Assembly: GCA_026394435.1 (NCBI GenBank)
Contig: JAPKYG010000096.1
Span: forward strand, 1 to 5,418
Direction of reading: 5' to 3'
DNA length: 5,418 nucleotides
DNA from: Methanobacteriota archaeon
GTDB lineage: Archaea > Thermoplasmatota > E2 > DHVEG-1
Part shown: piece after piece, positions 1 to 5,418 of the stretch
Position numbering within the stretch: the stretch's first letter is position 1
Layout: every line of letters starts with the position of its first letter
Translations under genes and position numbers: made by a program
The notes under the pieces: generated by a model
The model's database searches: none
Told to the model about the DNA's origin: nothing
Seen by the model: the letters and a program-made list of their open reading frames with translations, nothing else

Positions 1-404
1 ATTATCCAAAACTCGTGTTAGAATATCAAATGATTTACCACGGAAGCAAATGGGGCGAAGCGATACCAGATTATTATTCGCAACTCCATCAAACTTTTCA
101 TACTCTTATAAAACAGTACAAGATTCCGATGCGAATCCCGCAGGAACTCTATAAGGATCTACTCAGTGAAAACGATTTGGTAATTGTGATATTAGAACAT
201 CTTGATTATTTGTTGAAACTTGAAGGGAAAAAATCACCGTTTGGATACGCTGCGTATTCGCTTTCACAAGTACAACAACCGTTGTCGACAATGCTGAATA
301 AGTTAGACACCATCGAAGGGGTTGGGAAAACAACAGAAAATATTATTCGGGAGATATTAAACACCGGCAGCTCGACGTTTTACGAACACTTATTAAAAGG
401 GTGA
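1..404 (+). CDS. C-terminal part of a helix-hairpin-helix protein, probably a radical SAM (SPL-like) / HHH fusion; 5' end outside window
   Basis: The frame is open from the left edge (first full codon at 3) to TGA at 402-404, giving 133 residues; the GTG at 15 has no visible upstream signal, so I treat the gene as 5'-truncated. The last ~80 residues look like the N-terminal HHH domain of family X DNA polymerases: an N-D-x-V-x-x-x-L-x-x-L-x-x-L-L segment, a P-F-x-Y-x-A-Y stretch, then L-x-x-I-E-G-V-G-K-T-T-E-N-I-I-R-E-I-L-x-T-G at about 306-368, a typical non-specific DNA-binding hairpin. The preceding ~50 residues (Y-P-K-L-x-x-E-Y-x-x-I-Y, later I-P-x-R-I-P) resemble the tail that follows the barrel in spore photoproduct lyase-like radical SAM proteins. 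That assignment rests on recall of the family, and the CxxxCxxC motif would lie upstream of the window. A DNA-repair role is therefore inference. The stop is 15 bases before zupT, so the two are likely in one operon. An HHH protein is well supported; the radical SAM part is moderate. Confidence 0.6.
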   Translation, partial: YPKLVLEYQMIYHGSKWGEAIPDYYSQLHQTFHTLIKQYKIPMRIPQELYKDLLSENDLVIVILEHLDYLLKLEGKKSPFGYAAYSLSQVQQPLSTMLNKLDTIEGVGKTTENIIREILNTGSSTFYEHLLKG

Positions 405-419
405 ATATAGGAGATACGA

Positions 420-1199
420 ATGGAGTTATCACAGCAGGTCATTTTTGCGTTTCTCCTCACGCTCCTGGCGGGTCTTTCGACCGGGATAGGAAGTCTCATT
501 GCGTATTTTATCAAGAAACCAAAGACCATATACCTTTCGTTCTCGTTAGGTTTTTCCGCTGGTGTGATGATCTATGTCTCCTTTGTTGAGCTTTTGCCGA
601 GAGCAGTAATAACAGTCGGACAATTCACCAGTGTTATTGCATTTTTCGTTGGAATCCTTCTTATCGCAGTCATCGATATGATGATTCCTGAAGAACGAAA
701 CCCTCATCATTTCAAGGAGATGCCCGATGTCCTTACCCTTAAAGTAGATAAAACTCTGCTGAGAACAGGATTGTTTACCGCGCTAGCTATCGCGATTCAT
801 AACTTCCCTGAAGGCCTGACCACGTTTGGAACAACGCTTAGTGATGAACGACTTGGAATTGTTATTGCACTGGCGATTGCGATTCATAATATCCCTGAGG
901 GGATCTCTGTTTCTGTTCCGCTGTTTTATGCGACAGGTGATAGAAAAAAAGCATTCCGGTACTCGTTCCTTGCTGGTCTTGCAGAACCAGTTGGTGCAGT
1001 GATAGGATTTGTTATCCTTCTGCCGTTTTTATCTCCCGCTTTACTTTCTTCGTTGTTAGCATTTGTCGCAGGAATCATGGTGTACATCTCCATAGATGAG
1101 CTACTTCCAATGGCACATCGCTATGGTCATAGTCATACCGTTATACTTGGATTTATCTTAGGGATGGCTCTTATGGCAGCGAGTCTTTTTATACTGTAG
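420..1199 (+). CDS. zupT: ZIP family divalent metal transporter, ZupT type
   Basis: This 259-residue membrane protein has the usual length and the hallmarks of ZupT, a ZIP-family (SLC39-like) importer of zinc and other divalent metals across the cytoplasmic membrane. The metal site motifs are both present: H-N-F-P-E-G at residues 127-132 in helix 4 and H-N-I-P-E-G at 156-161 in helix 5, so H127, E131, H156 and E160 are the expected ligands. Further ZupT-like blocks are L-T-L-L-A-G near residue 13, S-L-G-F-S-A-G-V-M at 42-50, V-E-L-L-P at 56-60, G-L-A-E-P at 186-190 and A-G-I-M-V-Y-I-S-I-D-E-L-L-P at 217-230. About eight hydrophobic segments fit the family. A short loop with H-H (residues 96-97) and a late H-R-Y-G-H-S-H cluster (233-239) could also touch metal. 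The ATG at 420 follows AGGAGA (409-414) at normal spacing and lies 15 bases after the upstream stop, suggesting co-transcription. No separate promoter or metal-responsive operator is visible. Metal specificity cannot be read from the sequence. Confidence 0.93.
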   Translation: MELSQQVIFAFLLTLLAGLSTGIGSLIAYFIKKPKTIYLSFSLGFSAGVMIYVSFVELLPRAVITVGQFTSVIAFFVGILLIAVIDMMIPEERNPHHFKEMPDVLTLKVDKTLLRTGLFTALAIAIHNFPEGLTTFGTTLSDERLGIVIALAIAIHNIPEGISVSVPLFYATGDRKKAFRYSFLAGLAEPVGAVIGFVILLPFLSPALLSSLLAFVAGIMVYISIDELLPMAHRYGHSHTVILGFILGMALMAASLFIL

Positions 1200-1228
1200 G
1201 AAATTAAGAATCAACTCTTGGACTGGTG

Positions 1229-2176
1229 CTAGAAGAAATAAAGCAATCCAAAGACAAGAAACGGTAGAATTATTGTCAGAGCCCCACCAGTTCTGTTTAC
1301 GGTTTTTGTGTAATCCACATCTTTCCAGTATTCATCATCGATATAGATGAGTGTTGTCGCAAAGAGCGATGATGCGAGGAATGCATAGACCGCGATCATG
1401 ATTTTATCAATAAGAATGAGCGAGGGGAGTGGAGGAAGCGATGAGGTTTGACTGAGATGGAACATTACCGCGGAGATCAGCATACTTGTTCCAAGACCGA
1501 GTCTATGAGTGATTTTATCTGCCTTAAAGAAGAACGAAAGCCCAGAGACAATGCAGAAGATGATCGGTGGCAGTAACAGTTTTGCTGCAGTGAGCCCTGC
1601 ATCTCGTTCTAGTTTAATGGTGTAGGTGAGTTGAGAATATTCTTCACCCCAGGGGTACTCATGGATGGAGACATTCGTGTTATATGATTGAATCTTCCAT
1701 CCTGCGATACGGAACTGCTCGTCAACACCCAGTACGTCTGTCATCGGTGAATAAGTCACTGTGGAGATGTTGTATGTTGAATCCTCTATGATGATCTTTA
1801 AATCTTGGGAATCAAAGGGATACCTGTTGAATTCCGGGGTGATGAACAGGCTCGCTTGAACACGGTACCACACCTCGGACGTGCTGTTGGTTCGTACATC
1901 ATAGATTTTTTCTTTGGAGGTCGCCCGACCATTCATGAATTCAAAATTCATCGGGGAGATGTTTTGGTTCTCCCATTGAAACATTAAATAAAAATCAAGA
2001 ACGTATGTTCCTTTTGTGAACTCAAAGTTCCCTATGGAGATAACATAGATTCCAACGTTGATTGTTGTCCCATCATTTATGAGTTGTTCTTCTTCTGCTG
2101 CTGTACTTATCGCTGAAAAGACGAGCGAGCAAACTAAGAAGAAAAGGAATATGACAGAGATTCTTGTCGTACGCAT
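1229..2176 (-). CDS. Pentameric ligand-gated ion channel (Cys-loop receptor superfamily, prokaryotic type)
   Basis: This 315-residue protein is a complete prokaryotic Cys-loop receptor homologue, close in length to GLIC. Residues 1-27 form a signal peptide, so the ligand-binding domain lies outside the cell. The extracellular beta-sandwich runs from about 38 to 192: V-G-I-Y-V near 41, D-F-Y-L-M-F-Q-W at 61-68, the Pro-loop R-Y-P-F-D-S-Q at 118-124, G-W-K-I at 159-162, and an aromatic loop-C candidate (Y174, W176, Y180). The two loop cysteines are replaced (about I112 and L126), as in other prokaryotic members. Four helices follow: M1 ~196-217 with L-L-P-P, M2 ~225-244, M3 ~252-278 and M4 ~298-315, with a short M3-M4 loop and no large intracellular domain. 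Taking the conserved Pro after M2 (P248) as 23', R225 is 0', G227 2', S232 6' and I235 9'; the Glu of cation channels at -1'/-2' is absent (H224, T223). Extracellular sequons at N72, N97, N136 and N168 could be glycosylated. The start is set by GAGGT (2181-2185) four bases before ATG. The ligand is unknown. The gene is convergent with zupT, 29 bases apart. Confidence 0.93.
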   Translation of the reverse strand: MRTTRISVIFLFFLVCSLVFSAISTAAEEEQLINDGTTINVGIYVISIGNFEFTKGTYVLDFYLMFQWENQNISPMNFEFMNGRATSKEKIYDVRTNSTSEVWYRVQASLFITPEFNRYPFDSQDLKIIIEDSTYNISTVTYSPMTDVLGVDEQFRIAGWKIQSYNTNVSIHEYPWGEEYSQLTYTIKLERDAGLTAAKLLLPPIIFCIVSGLSFFFKADKITHRLGLGTSMLISAVMFHLSQTSSLPPLPSLILIDKIMIAVYAFLASSLFATTLIYIDDEYWKDVDYTKTVNRTGGALTIILPFLVFGLLYFF

Positions 2177-2194
2177 GTAAACCTCGCATAAGTA

Positions 2195-2224
2195 ATTGTT
2201 TTAAAAATTTTCTGTAAAAACAAT
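2195..2224 (-). promoter_or_regulatory. Perfect inverted repeat around a possible TATA-like element upstream of the channel gene
   Basis: ATTGTTTT (2195-2202) and AAAACAAT (2217-2224) are an exact 8-bp inverted repeat with a 14-base A/T-rich spacer. On the minus strand the spacer reads into TTTTTAAAA, the best TATA-like run before the channel start. The repeat sits 19-48 bases upstream of the ATG at 2176. A transcript starting about 25 bases past the A/T run would have a very short leader carrying the GAGGT site. A dimeric repressor or activator site over the promoter is a reasonable inference, but A/T-rich DNA yields such repeats by chance fairly easily. Confidence 0.35.
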
Positions 2225-2393
2225 CCACAGATGAAAAGATTTGAACACGAGTACACTGGTAAAAACATATTGTAATGTTGTTAATTTTTTGGTTTTCGAT
2301 AGGTTCGTCCCGCCATTGTATCTCTCGTTTCATGGATAAGGCAAGGACATTTTGTGCTTTTAAGAAGAACACAAGTGGGGTCATAAGGACATA

Positions 2394-2428
2394 CCCTATC
2401 TTTGATGGATAGCGTTCTTTTCCCTATC
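2394..2428. repeat. Short CCCTATC direct repeat with an intervening GGATAG that can pair with either copy
   Basis: CCCTATC occurs at 2394-2400 and again at 2422-2428, and GGATAG (2407-2412) lies between them. CTATC (2396-2400) with GATAG (2408-2412) makes a 5-bp stem with a 7-base loop, and GATAG can instead pair with the second CTATC. It lies in the otherwise featureless 279-base gap between the channel gene (start 2176) and the 3' end of the protease gene (stop at 2456). In the direction of the protease transcript it could help end transcription, but the stem is short and is not followed by a T run, so I do not call it a terminator. I see no further gene in 2177-2455. Confidence 0.3.
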
Positions 2429-2455
2429 AGTGTTCCTTAATAAATCGAGAGAGAA

Positions 2456-4195
2456 TTAGAAGATGTAAGGAATGTGATAAGGGAGAGGATAACTATCAAC
2501 ATGTGACATGTTGTAGGGTTTCTGAATTGGATGCCAATCGAAATTTACCCAAGGAAGCTCCCTTATACCAATAGATCCTCTCACCATTCTTGGACGGAAA
2601 AAAGACCAATCATCCCAGTAATTACTTTTCCATTTCGTGAAAAAAGCATTGAAAAAAAAGGCCTGATTGGAGTTATTAATAAAATTGTTACCGATAATAA
2701 CATTTTTATTTGATTCGGTCAGTTTTAGACCAATATTGTTGTTTCGAATCGTGTTCTTTCCATTGATACTATTTTCGTTTGATGCACCTCTCAGATAAAT
2801 ACCGCAATCTCCATTATTACTGATTATATTTCTCGTGATATTCGAACGTTTACAGTGTTCCATCTCAATACCATTTTCATAATTCATGGTTATCCTGTTA
2901 TCTGCTATTTGATTACTATTCGCCCAATGCGCATAAATTCCCTTCTTATTGTTTAGGATACTATTATTTTGAACAATATTCCAAGATTGCTCATAGGCGT
3001 AATTCAGGTAAATTCCAATCGCATTGTTTTGAATGATGGTATTTTCAACGGTCACATTTGAATTTAAAGAAAGCGTCTTTAAACCAGCATTATAGGTCTG
3101 TTTCCCACTATTTTGTATGGTCAATCCAGAAATTTTAACGCCTGGAACAGAAACAGTCACCACGTCATCGATTCCTCCCCCATCTATTATAGTCGTGTTC
3201 TTATTTTCTCCGTCTAAATTTATGGTTTTATTGATAATCACATGTTCATCATATGTTCCATTCCTGACATAAATAGTATATCCGTTGTAAACATGATTGA
3301 TGGCTTCTTGAATAGTATGAAAGGGATACTCCTTAGTTCCATCCCAAGGACCTTCAGTATTGTTTTTATCAACATAGACGATGGGAAATCTCCCATAAAC
3401 ACCAGTCAAATAAAATGATTTTTTTCCGATTCCACATTCTCCATATTTAATTTTCACCCATCCATCATCCTGATAGTCTGTCCCCCAACTGTTTTTAACA
3501 ATCCAATATCCTGGATCGTCATTATAACCGACAATCGCCATATAATGAGCCCCCTTCACCTTTCCCCATCTATGTTGATAGATTCCTTTCTTATGATAGG
3601 CAAAATCCTGATAGACGAGAAAGTAGCTTGGCACTGGTCCATTCGTCACTAACGCGGTTTTAATTGCGACAGGATCATCAGGAAGATAGCACCAATCTGA
3701 GATTTTTACCGTTCTGTTTTTCCAGTCGGGAGATGTTGTGTTTAAAGGATATTGATATTTATCATGGGGATACGGCCAACATGCTTCATCAGGGACACCA
3801 TATTCTTTCAGAAAACGGGTGTCATTTTCTGGGTAGGAACCCCAATTAATATTACCTCCGCTATAGAAAAAGAGATGAGCTTCCGAAAGGTCGCATCCAA
3901 ATGGATAACCGACGTTATACTGAACCATCGTTTCAACGGCAGCAACAAGTGCAAATGTTTCACAGCTGGGATAAGGCTTTTGATTTCGAATTGGTGTGGT
4001 ATAATCCGTTCCATTGATATCACGCCAACTGAATGATGAGGGAAGAACCAGGGTTTCCAAAGAATCACGTTTTTCCTGTTTAAGAGGTACTAAAAATGTT
4101 TCTGAATCACTTTGTAATCCTTGTACTAGAGGAAATATACTGTTTCCAATGAAAAAGATTGCACAAAAAACGAGAATCATGGTGTTCGTCTTCAT
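2456..4195 (-). CDS. Secreted papain-family (C1) cysteine protease fused to a NosD-like parallel beta-helix
   Basis: This is a 579-residue exported protein. Residues 1-26 are a signal peptide (basic start, hydrophobic core, VQG end), followed by a short linker rather than a full-length inhibitory propeptide. Residues ~52-268 are a papain-like domain: oxyanion glutamine Q72 in I-R-N-Q, nucleophile C78 in P-S-C-E-T-F-A, H217 in G-A-H-Y-M-A-I-V-G-Y, and N235 in K-N-S-W-G followed by G-W-V-K-I-K. The catalytic set is complete, but the usual Trp after the nucleophile is Glu (E79). Residues ~274-520 are a right-handed parallel beta-helix of NosD/PbH1 type: a D-G-T-x-x-Y-P-F-x-T-I-Q-E-A-I-N entry motif, then several rungs rich in N-N, N-x-I and G-I-Y-L. 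The tail N-Y-W-D-D-W (525-530) and F-D-W-H-P (552-556) is typical of archaeal surface proteins. There is no C-terminal membrane anchor. About a dozen N-x-S/T sequons suggest glycosylation. The frame stays open upstream to a TTG at 4417, but the ATG at 4195 is preferred because it follows GAGGT and begins a signal peptide. Extracellular protein or peptide breakdown, with the helix binding a polysaccharide or surface, is inference. Confidence 0.9.
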   Translation of the reverse strand: MKTNTMILVFCAIFFIGNSIFPLVQGLQSDSETFLVPLKQEKRDSLETLVLPSSFSWRDINGTDYTTPIRNQKPYPSCETFALVAAVETMVQYNVGYPFGCDLSEAHLFFYSGGNINWGSYPENDTRFLKEYGVPDEACWPYPHDKYQYPLNTTSPDWKNRTVKISDWCYLPDDPVAIKTALVTNGPVPSYFLVYQDFAYHKKGIYQHRWGKVKGAHYMAIVGYNDDPGYWIVKNSWGTDYQDDGWVKIKYGECGIGKKSFYLTGVYGRFPIVYVDKNNTEGPWDGTKEYPFHTIQEAINHVYNGYTIYVRNGTYDEHVIINKTINLDGENKNTTIIDGGGIDDVVTVSVPGVKISGLTIQNSGKQTYNAGLKTLSLNSNVTVENTIIQNNAIGIYLNYAYEQSWNIVQNNSILNNKKGIYAHWANSNQIADNRITMNYENGIEMEHCKRSNITRNIISNNGDCGIYLRGASNENSINGKNTIRNNNIGLKLTESNKNVIIGNNFINNSNQAFFFNAFFTKWKSNYWDDWSFFRPRMVRGSIGIRELPWVNFDWHPIQKPYNMSHVDSYPLPYHIPYIF

Positions 4196-4199
4196 TATT

Positions 4200-4204
4200 A
4201 CCTC
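4200..4204 (-). promoter_or_regulatory. Shine-Dalgarno site that fixes the protease start at 4195
   Basis: On the minus strand GAGGT is followed by AATA and then the ATG at 4195-4193. It has the same GAGGT-N4-ATG layout as the channel gene. It lies in a purine-rich GA-repeat leader (4200-4212). Together with the signal peptide that begins directly after it, this rules in favour of 4195 over the longer TTG start at 4417. Confidence 0.75.
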
Positions 4205-4237
4205 TCTCTCTACTTTATTATTATTTATGTTGAAAGG

Positions 4238-4247
4238 TATATTTATA
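4238..4247 (-). promoter_or_regulatory. Archaeal TATA-like box for the protease gene
   Basis: The minus strand reads TATAAATATA here, preceded by purine/A-rich CTTTAAG that could act as a TFB recognition element. Its centre is about 48 bases upstream of the ATG at 4195. Transcription beginning the usual ~25 bases downstream would start near 4217 and give a leader of about 22 bases that contains the GAGGT site. The spacing fits an archaeal promoter well; the surrounding A/T richness keeps this short of certain. Confidence 0.55.
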
Positions 4248-4445
4248 CTTAAAGTTTTTATTTTAATAACAAATATTTTAATCAAATAGGTGAAACAAGT
4301 TACTATCTGGCTTTGTTGCCAATACTTTAGAGCCCCCATACGATTCATCAGAAGAAAAATCACCAGATCCCTTGTATCAGTCGCCTCCTTACTTCCTTTG
4401 TTTATTTGGCGTACCAAGACTACTCCTTATGAAGGTTGATATCTT

Positions 4446-4454
4446 CTAAATAAT
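4446..4454 (+). promoter_or_regulatory. Weak TATA-like candidate for the QueG-like gene
   Basis: CTAAATAAT lies about 75 bases before the ATG at 4525 and is the best A/T element on the plus strand in that stretch. A start about 25 bases downstream would give a leader of roughly 50 bases ending in GAGGTG. The match is modest and no second element supports it. Confidence 0.25.
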
Positions 4455-4524
4455 TCCGTTCGTGAAATGTGCAAACCCTGTTAAAGAAACGATGCATTCT
4501 CCTGCGAGGCATGAGGTGTAGAGC

Positions 4525-5418
4525 ATGAAAACAGTAACCGATATATTACACTATGAATTCGGGAAACTACATGCAAAATTCAGAACCATTTCCATTATTC
4601 ATTTAAAAGATTTACATGCGGAAATCAATGAATGGAAACGAAACGGACTAATTACTGAAAAATTTTTTAAACAAAATTATGGTGAATTTACCTTTCAACC
4701 TCCTACAACACTTCGTAATGCATGCTCAATCATTGTCATTGGTATTCCACAAAAAATTACTCCTATAGAATTTTTTCATAAAGGGAAACGGTATCAGACG
4801 GTTATCCCACCAACCTATGTGTATTCCGAGGTACGAACTGCTTGTAAGGAAATCTTATCGCGGATTTTACAGAAAAAAGGATATTCCGTTGATCGTGCAA
4901 AACTACCTTTGAAACTGCTTGCGGTGAAAAGTGGATTGGGGCAATATGGGAAAAATAATATCTGTTATGTTGATGGAATGGGGAGTTTTACTCGATTGGA
5001 AGCGTTTTACACAGATTATGAGTTTCCCACCGATGATTGGCATGAAAAAGAAATCATGGAATCATGTACAACCTGTTCTTTGTGCCAAAATGCTTGTCCT
5101 ACTCACTGTATCCCCAAAGAGCGTTTTTTAATTCACGCAGACCATTGTCTCACCTATCTCAATGAAAACAAGGAAGACTTTCCCTCATGGGTTACTTTGC
5201 AGTCTCACAACGCGTTGGTGGGGTGCATGCACTGTCAAATCGTTTGTCCTCAGAATAAAAAGTTTCTTCAATTGAATGAAAAAACCATCAATTTCTCCGA
5301 AGAAGAAACATCAATTATTTTACAAAAAACGCCCCGAGAACACGTATCACCGACACTAGCGAAAAAATTAGCAGTTCTTGACATTGATGAATACTATTCA
5401 TTATTGGAAAGAAACCTA
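4525..5418 (+). CDS. QueG-like (COG1600) protein with double 4Fe-4S cluster domain; 3' end outside window
   Basis: The frame runs 298 codons from ATG 4525 to the right edge without a stop, so the gene is 3'-truncated. GAGGTG (4513-4518) six bases before the ATG fixes the start. The C-terminal half has the two-cluster ferredoxin-like module of epoxyqueuosine reductase relatives: CxxCxxCxxxCP at residues 181-192, C208 in H-C-L-T-Y-L-N-E, and G-C-M-H-C-Q-I-V-C-P at 233-242. Eight cysteines (181, 184, 187, 191, 208, 234, 237, 241) are enough for two 4Fe-4S clusters; C195 is extra. The core motif A-V-K-S-G-L-G-Q-Y-G-K-N-N (133-145) corresponds to QueG A-x-x-A-G-L-G-W-I-G-K-N, and D123 aligns without gaps with the catalytic Asp of QueG, although the D-T-x-P context is gone. 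QueG uses cobalamin and iron-sulfur clusters to reduce epoxyqueuosine in tRNA. Archaea normally make archaeosine, so this is better called an uncharacterised cobalamin/4Fe-4S reductase relative with unknown substrate. It is divergent from the protease gene. Confidence 0.85.
   Translation, partial: MKTVTDILHYEFGKLHAKFRTISIIHLKDLHAEINEWKRNGLITEKFFKQNYGEFTFQPPTTLRNACSIIVIGIPQKITPIEFFHKGKRYQTVIPPTYVYSEVRTACKEILSRILQKKGYSVDRAKLPLKLLAVKSGLGQYGKNNICYVDGMGSFTRLEAFYTDYEFPTDDWHEKEIMESCTTCSLCQNACPTHCIPKERFLIHADHCLTYLNENKEDFPSWVTLQSHNALVGCMHCQIVCPQNKKFLQLNEKTINFSEEETSIILQKTPREHVSPTLAKKLAVLDIDEYYSLLERNL

Larger units (their letters stand above)
4196..4524. other. Divergent intergenic region with an unexplained open frame on the minus strand
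   Basis: These 329 bases separate the protease gene (minus) from the QueG-like gene (plus). The protease promoter elements occupy the left ~50 bases. The protease frame stays open for 74 more codons to a TTG at 4417-4415, which has AAGGAG (4423-4428) five bases before it. A second strong site, AAGGAGGCG (4382-4390, minus), has no start codon at normal spacing. The translated 74 residues resemble nothing I recognise and would bury the signal peptide, so I do not count them as part of the protease. They could be chance, a relic of a lost gene, or a rarely used start. No tRNA, terminator or mobile-element ends are visible. Confidence 0.45.

Noticed and set aside
401..589. A 62-codon plus-strand frame at the start of zupT
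   Set aside because: It is an out-of-frame reading of the zupT 5' end; zupT itself has the family motifs and a good ribosome binding site.
1200..1228. Possible shared terminator between the convergent zupT and channel genes
   Set aside because: The 29-base gap has no stable hairpin and no clear T run on either strand, only mildly T-rich sequence.
2073..2384. A 103-codon open frame on the minus strand spanning the gap upstream of the channel gene
   Set aside because: It overlaps the channel's start and signal peptide in another frame, has a low-complexity, basic, cysteine-scattered translation, and has no recognisable domain.
2640..3376. DNA-level repeats or a CRISPR-like array in the A/T-rich repetitive-looking stretch
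   Set aside because: The repetition is at the protein level (beta-helix rungs rich in Asn and Ile); there is no constant repeat unit or regular spacer length in the DNA.
4200..4212. GA/CT repeat as a phase-variable microsatellite
   Set aside because: Only about five dinucleotide units, outside the coding region, and better explained as a purine-rich leader containing the Shine-Dalgarno site.
3752..4289. Several plus-strand frames of 60-95 codons opposite the protease gene
   Set aside because: They lie entirely or mostly antisense to a strongly supported coding region, lack ribosome binding sites and resemble no family.
4931..5131. A 66-codon plus-strand frame inside the QueG-like gene
   Set aside because: It is an alternative frame of the iron-sulfur coding region, which carries the conserved cysteines in the main frame.

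Overview
The window looks like chromosomal DNA of an uncultured archaeon. The evidence is Shine-Dalgarno sequences of the GAGGT(G) type before every start that can be seen, an A/T-rich TATA-like box (TATAAATATA) at archaeal spacing before the protease gene, and a secreted parallel beta-helix protein ending in the NYWDDW / FDWHP style common in euryarchaeal (Thermoplasmata-like) surface proteins. The lineage is an inference; there is no rRNA or tRNA here to fix it.

Layout from left to right. (1) Positions 1-404, + strand, hold the 3' end of a gene cut by the window edge. It ends in a helix-hairpin-helix DNA-binding module, and the part before it resembles the tail of spore-photoproduct-lyase-like radical SAM proteins. 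(2) Positions 420-1199, + strand, 15 bases downstream, encode a complete ZupT-type ZIP metal transporter, probably co-transcribed with the first gene. (3) Positions 1229-2176, - strand and convergent with zupT, encode a complete pentameric ligand-gated ion channel of the Cys-loop receptor superfamily. Its pore helix has an R-x-G-L-G pattern like that of glycine receptors. (4) Positions 2177-2455 are non-coding and hold a perfect 8-bp inverted repeat around a possible promoter of the channel gene. (5) Positions 2456-4195, - strand, encode a secreted papain-family (C1) cysteine protease fused to a C-terminal NosD-like right-handed beta-helix. (6) Positions 4196-4524 are the divergent intergenic region, with a good TATA-like box for the protease and an unexplained open frame. 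(7) From 4525 to the right edge, + strand, runs a QueG-like (COG1600) protein with two 4Fe-4S clusters; its stop codon lies beyond the window.

These genes do not form one obvious pathway. The channel and the protease share orientation and the same GAGGT-N4-ATG start context, and both act outside or at the membrane, but 279 bases and a probable separate promoter lie between them. The most notable items are the archaeal pentameric channel with its anion-channel-like pore sequence, the protease/beta-helix fusion with an altered active-site motif, and the radical SAM-like/HHH fusion.
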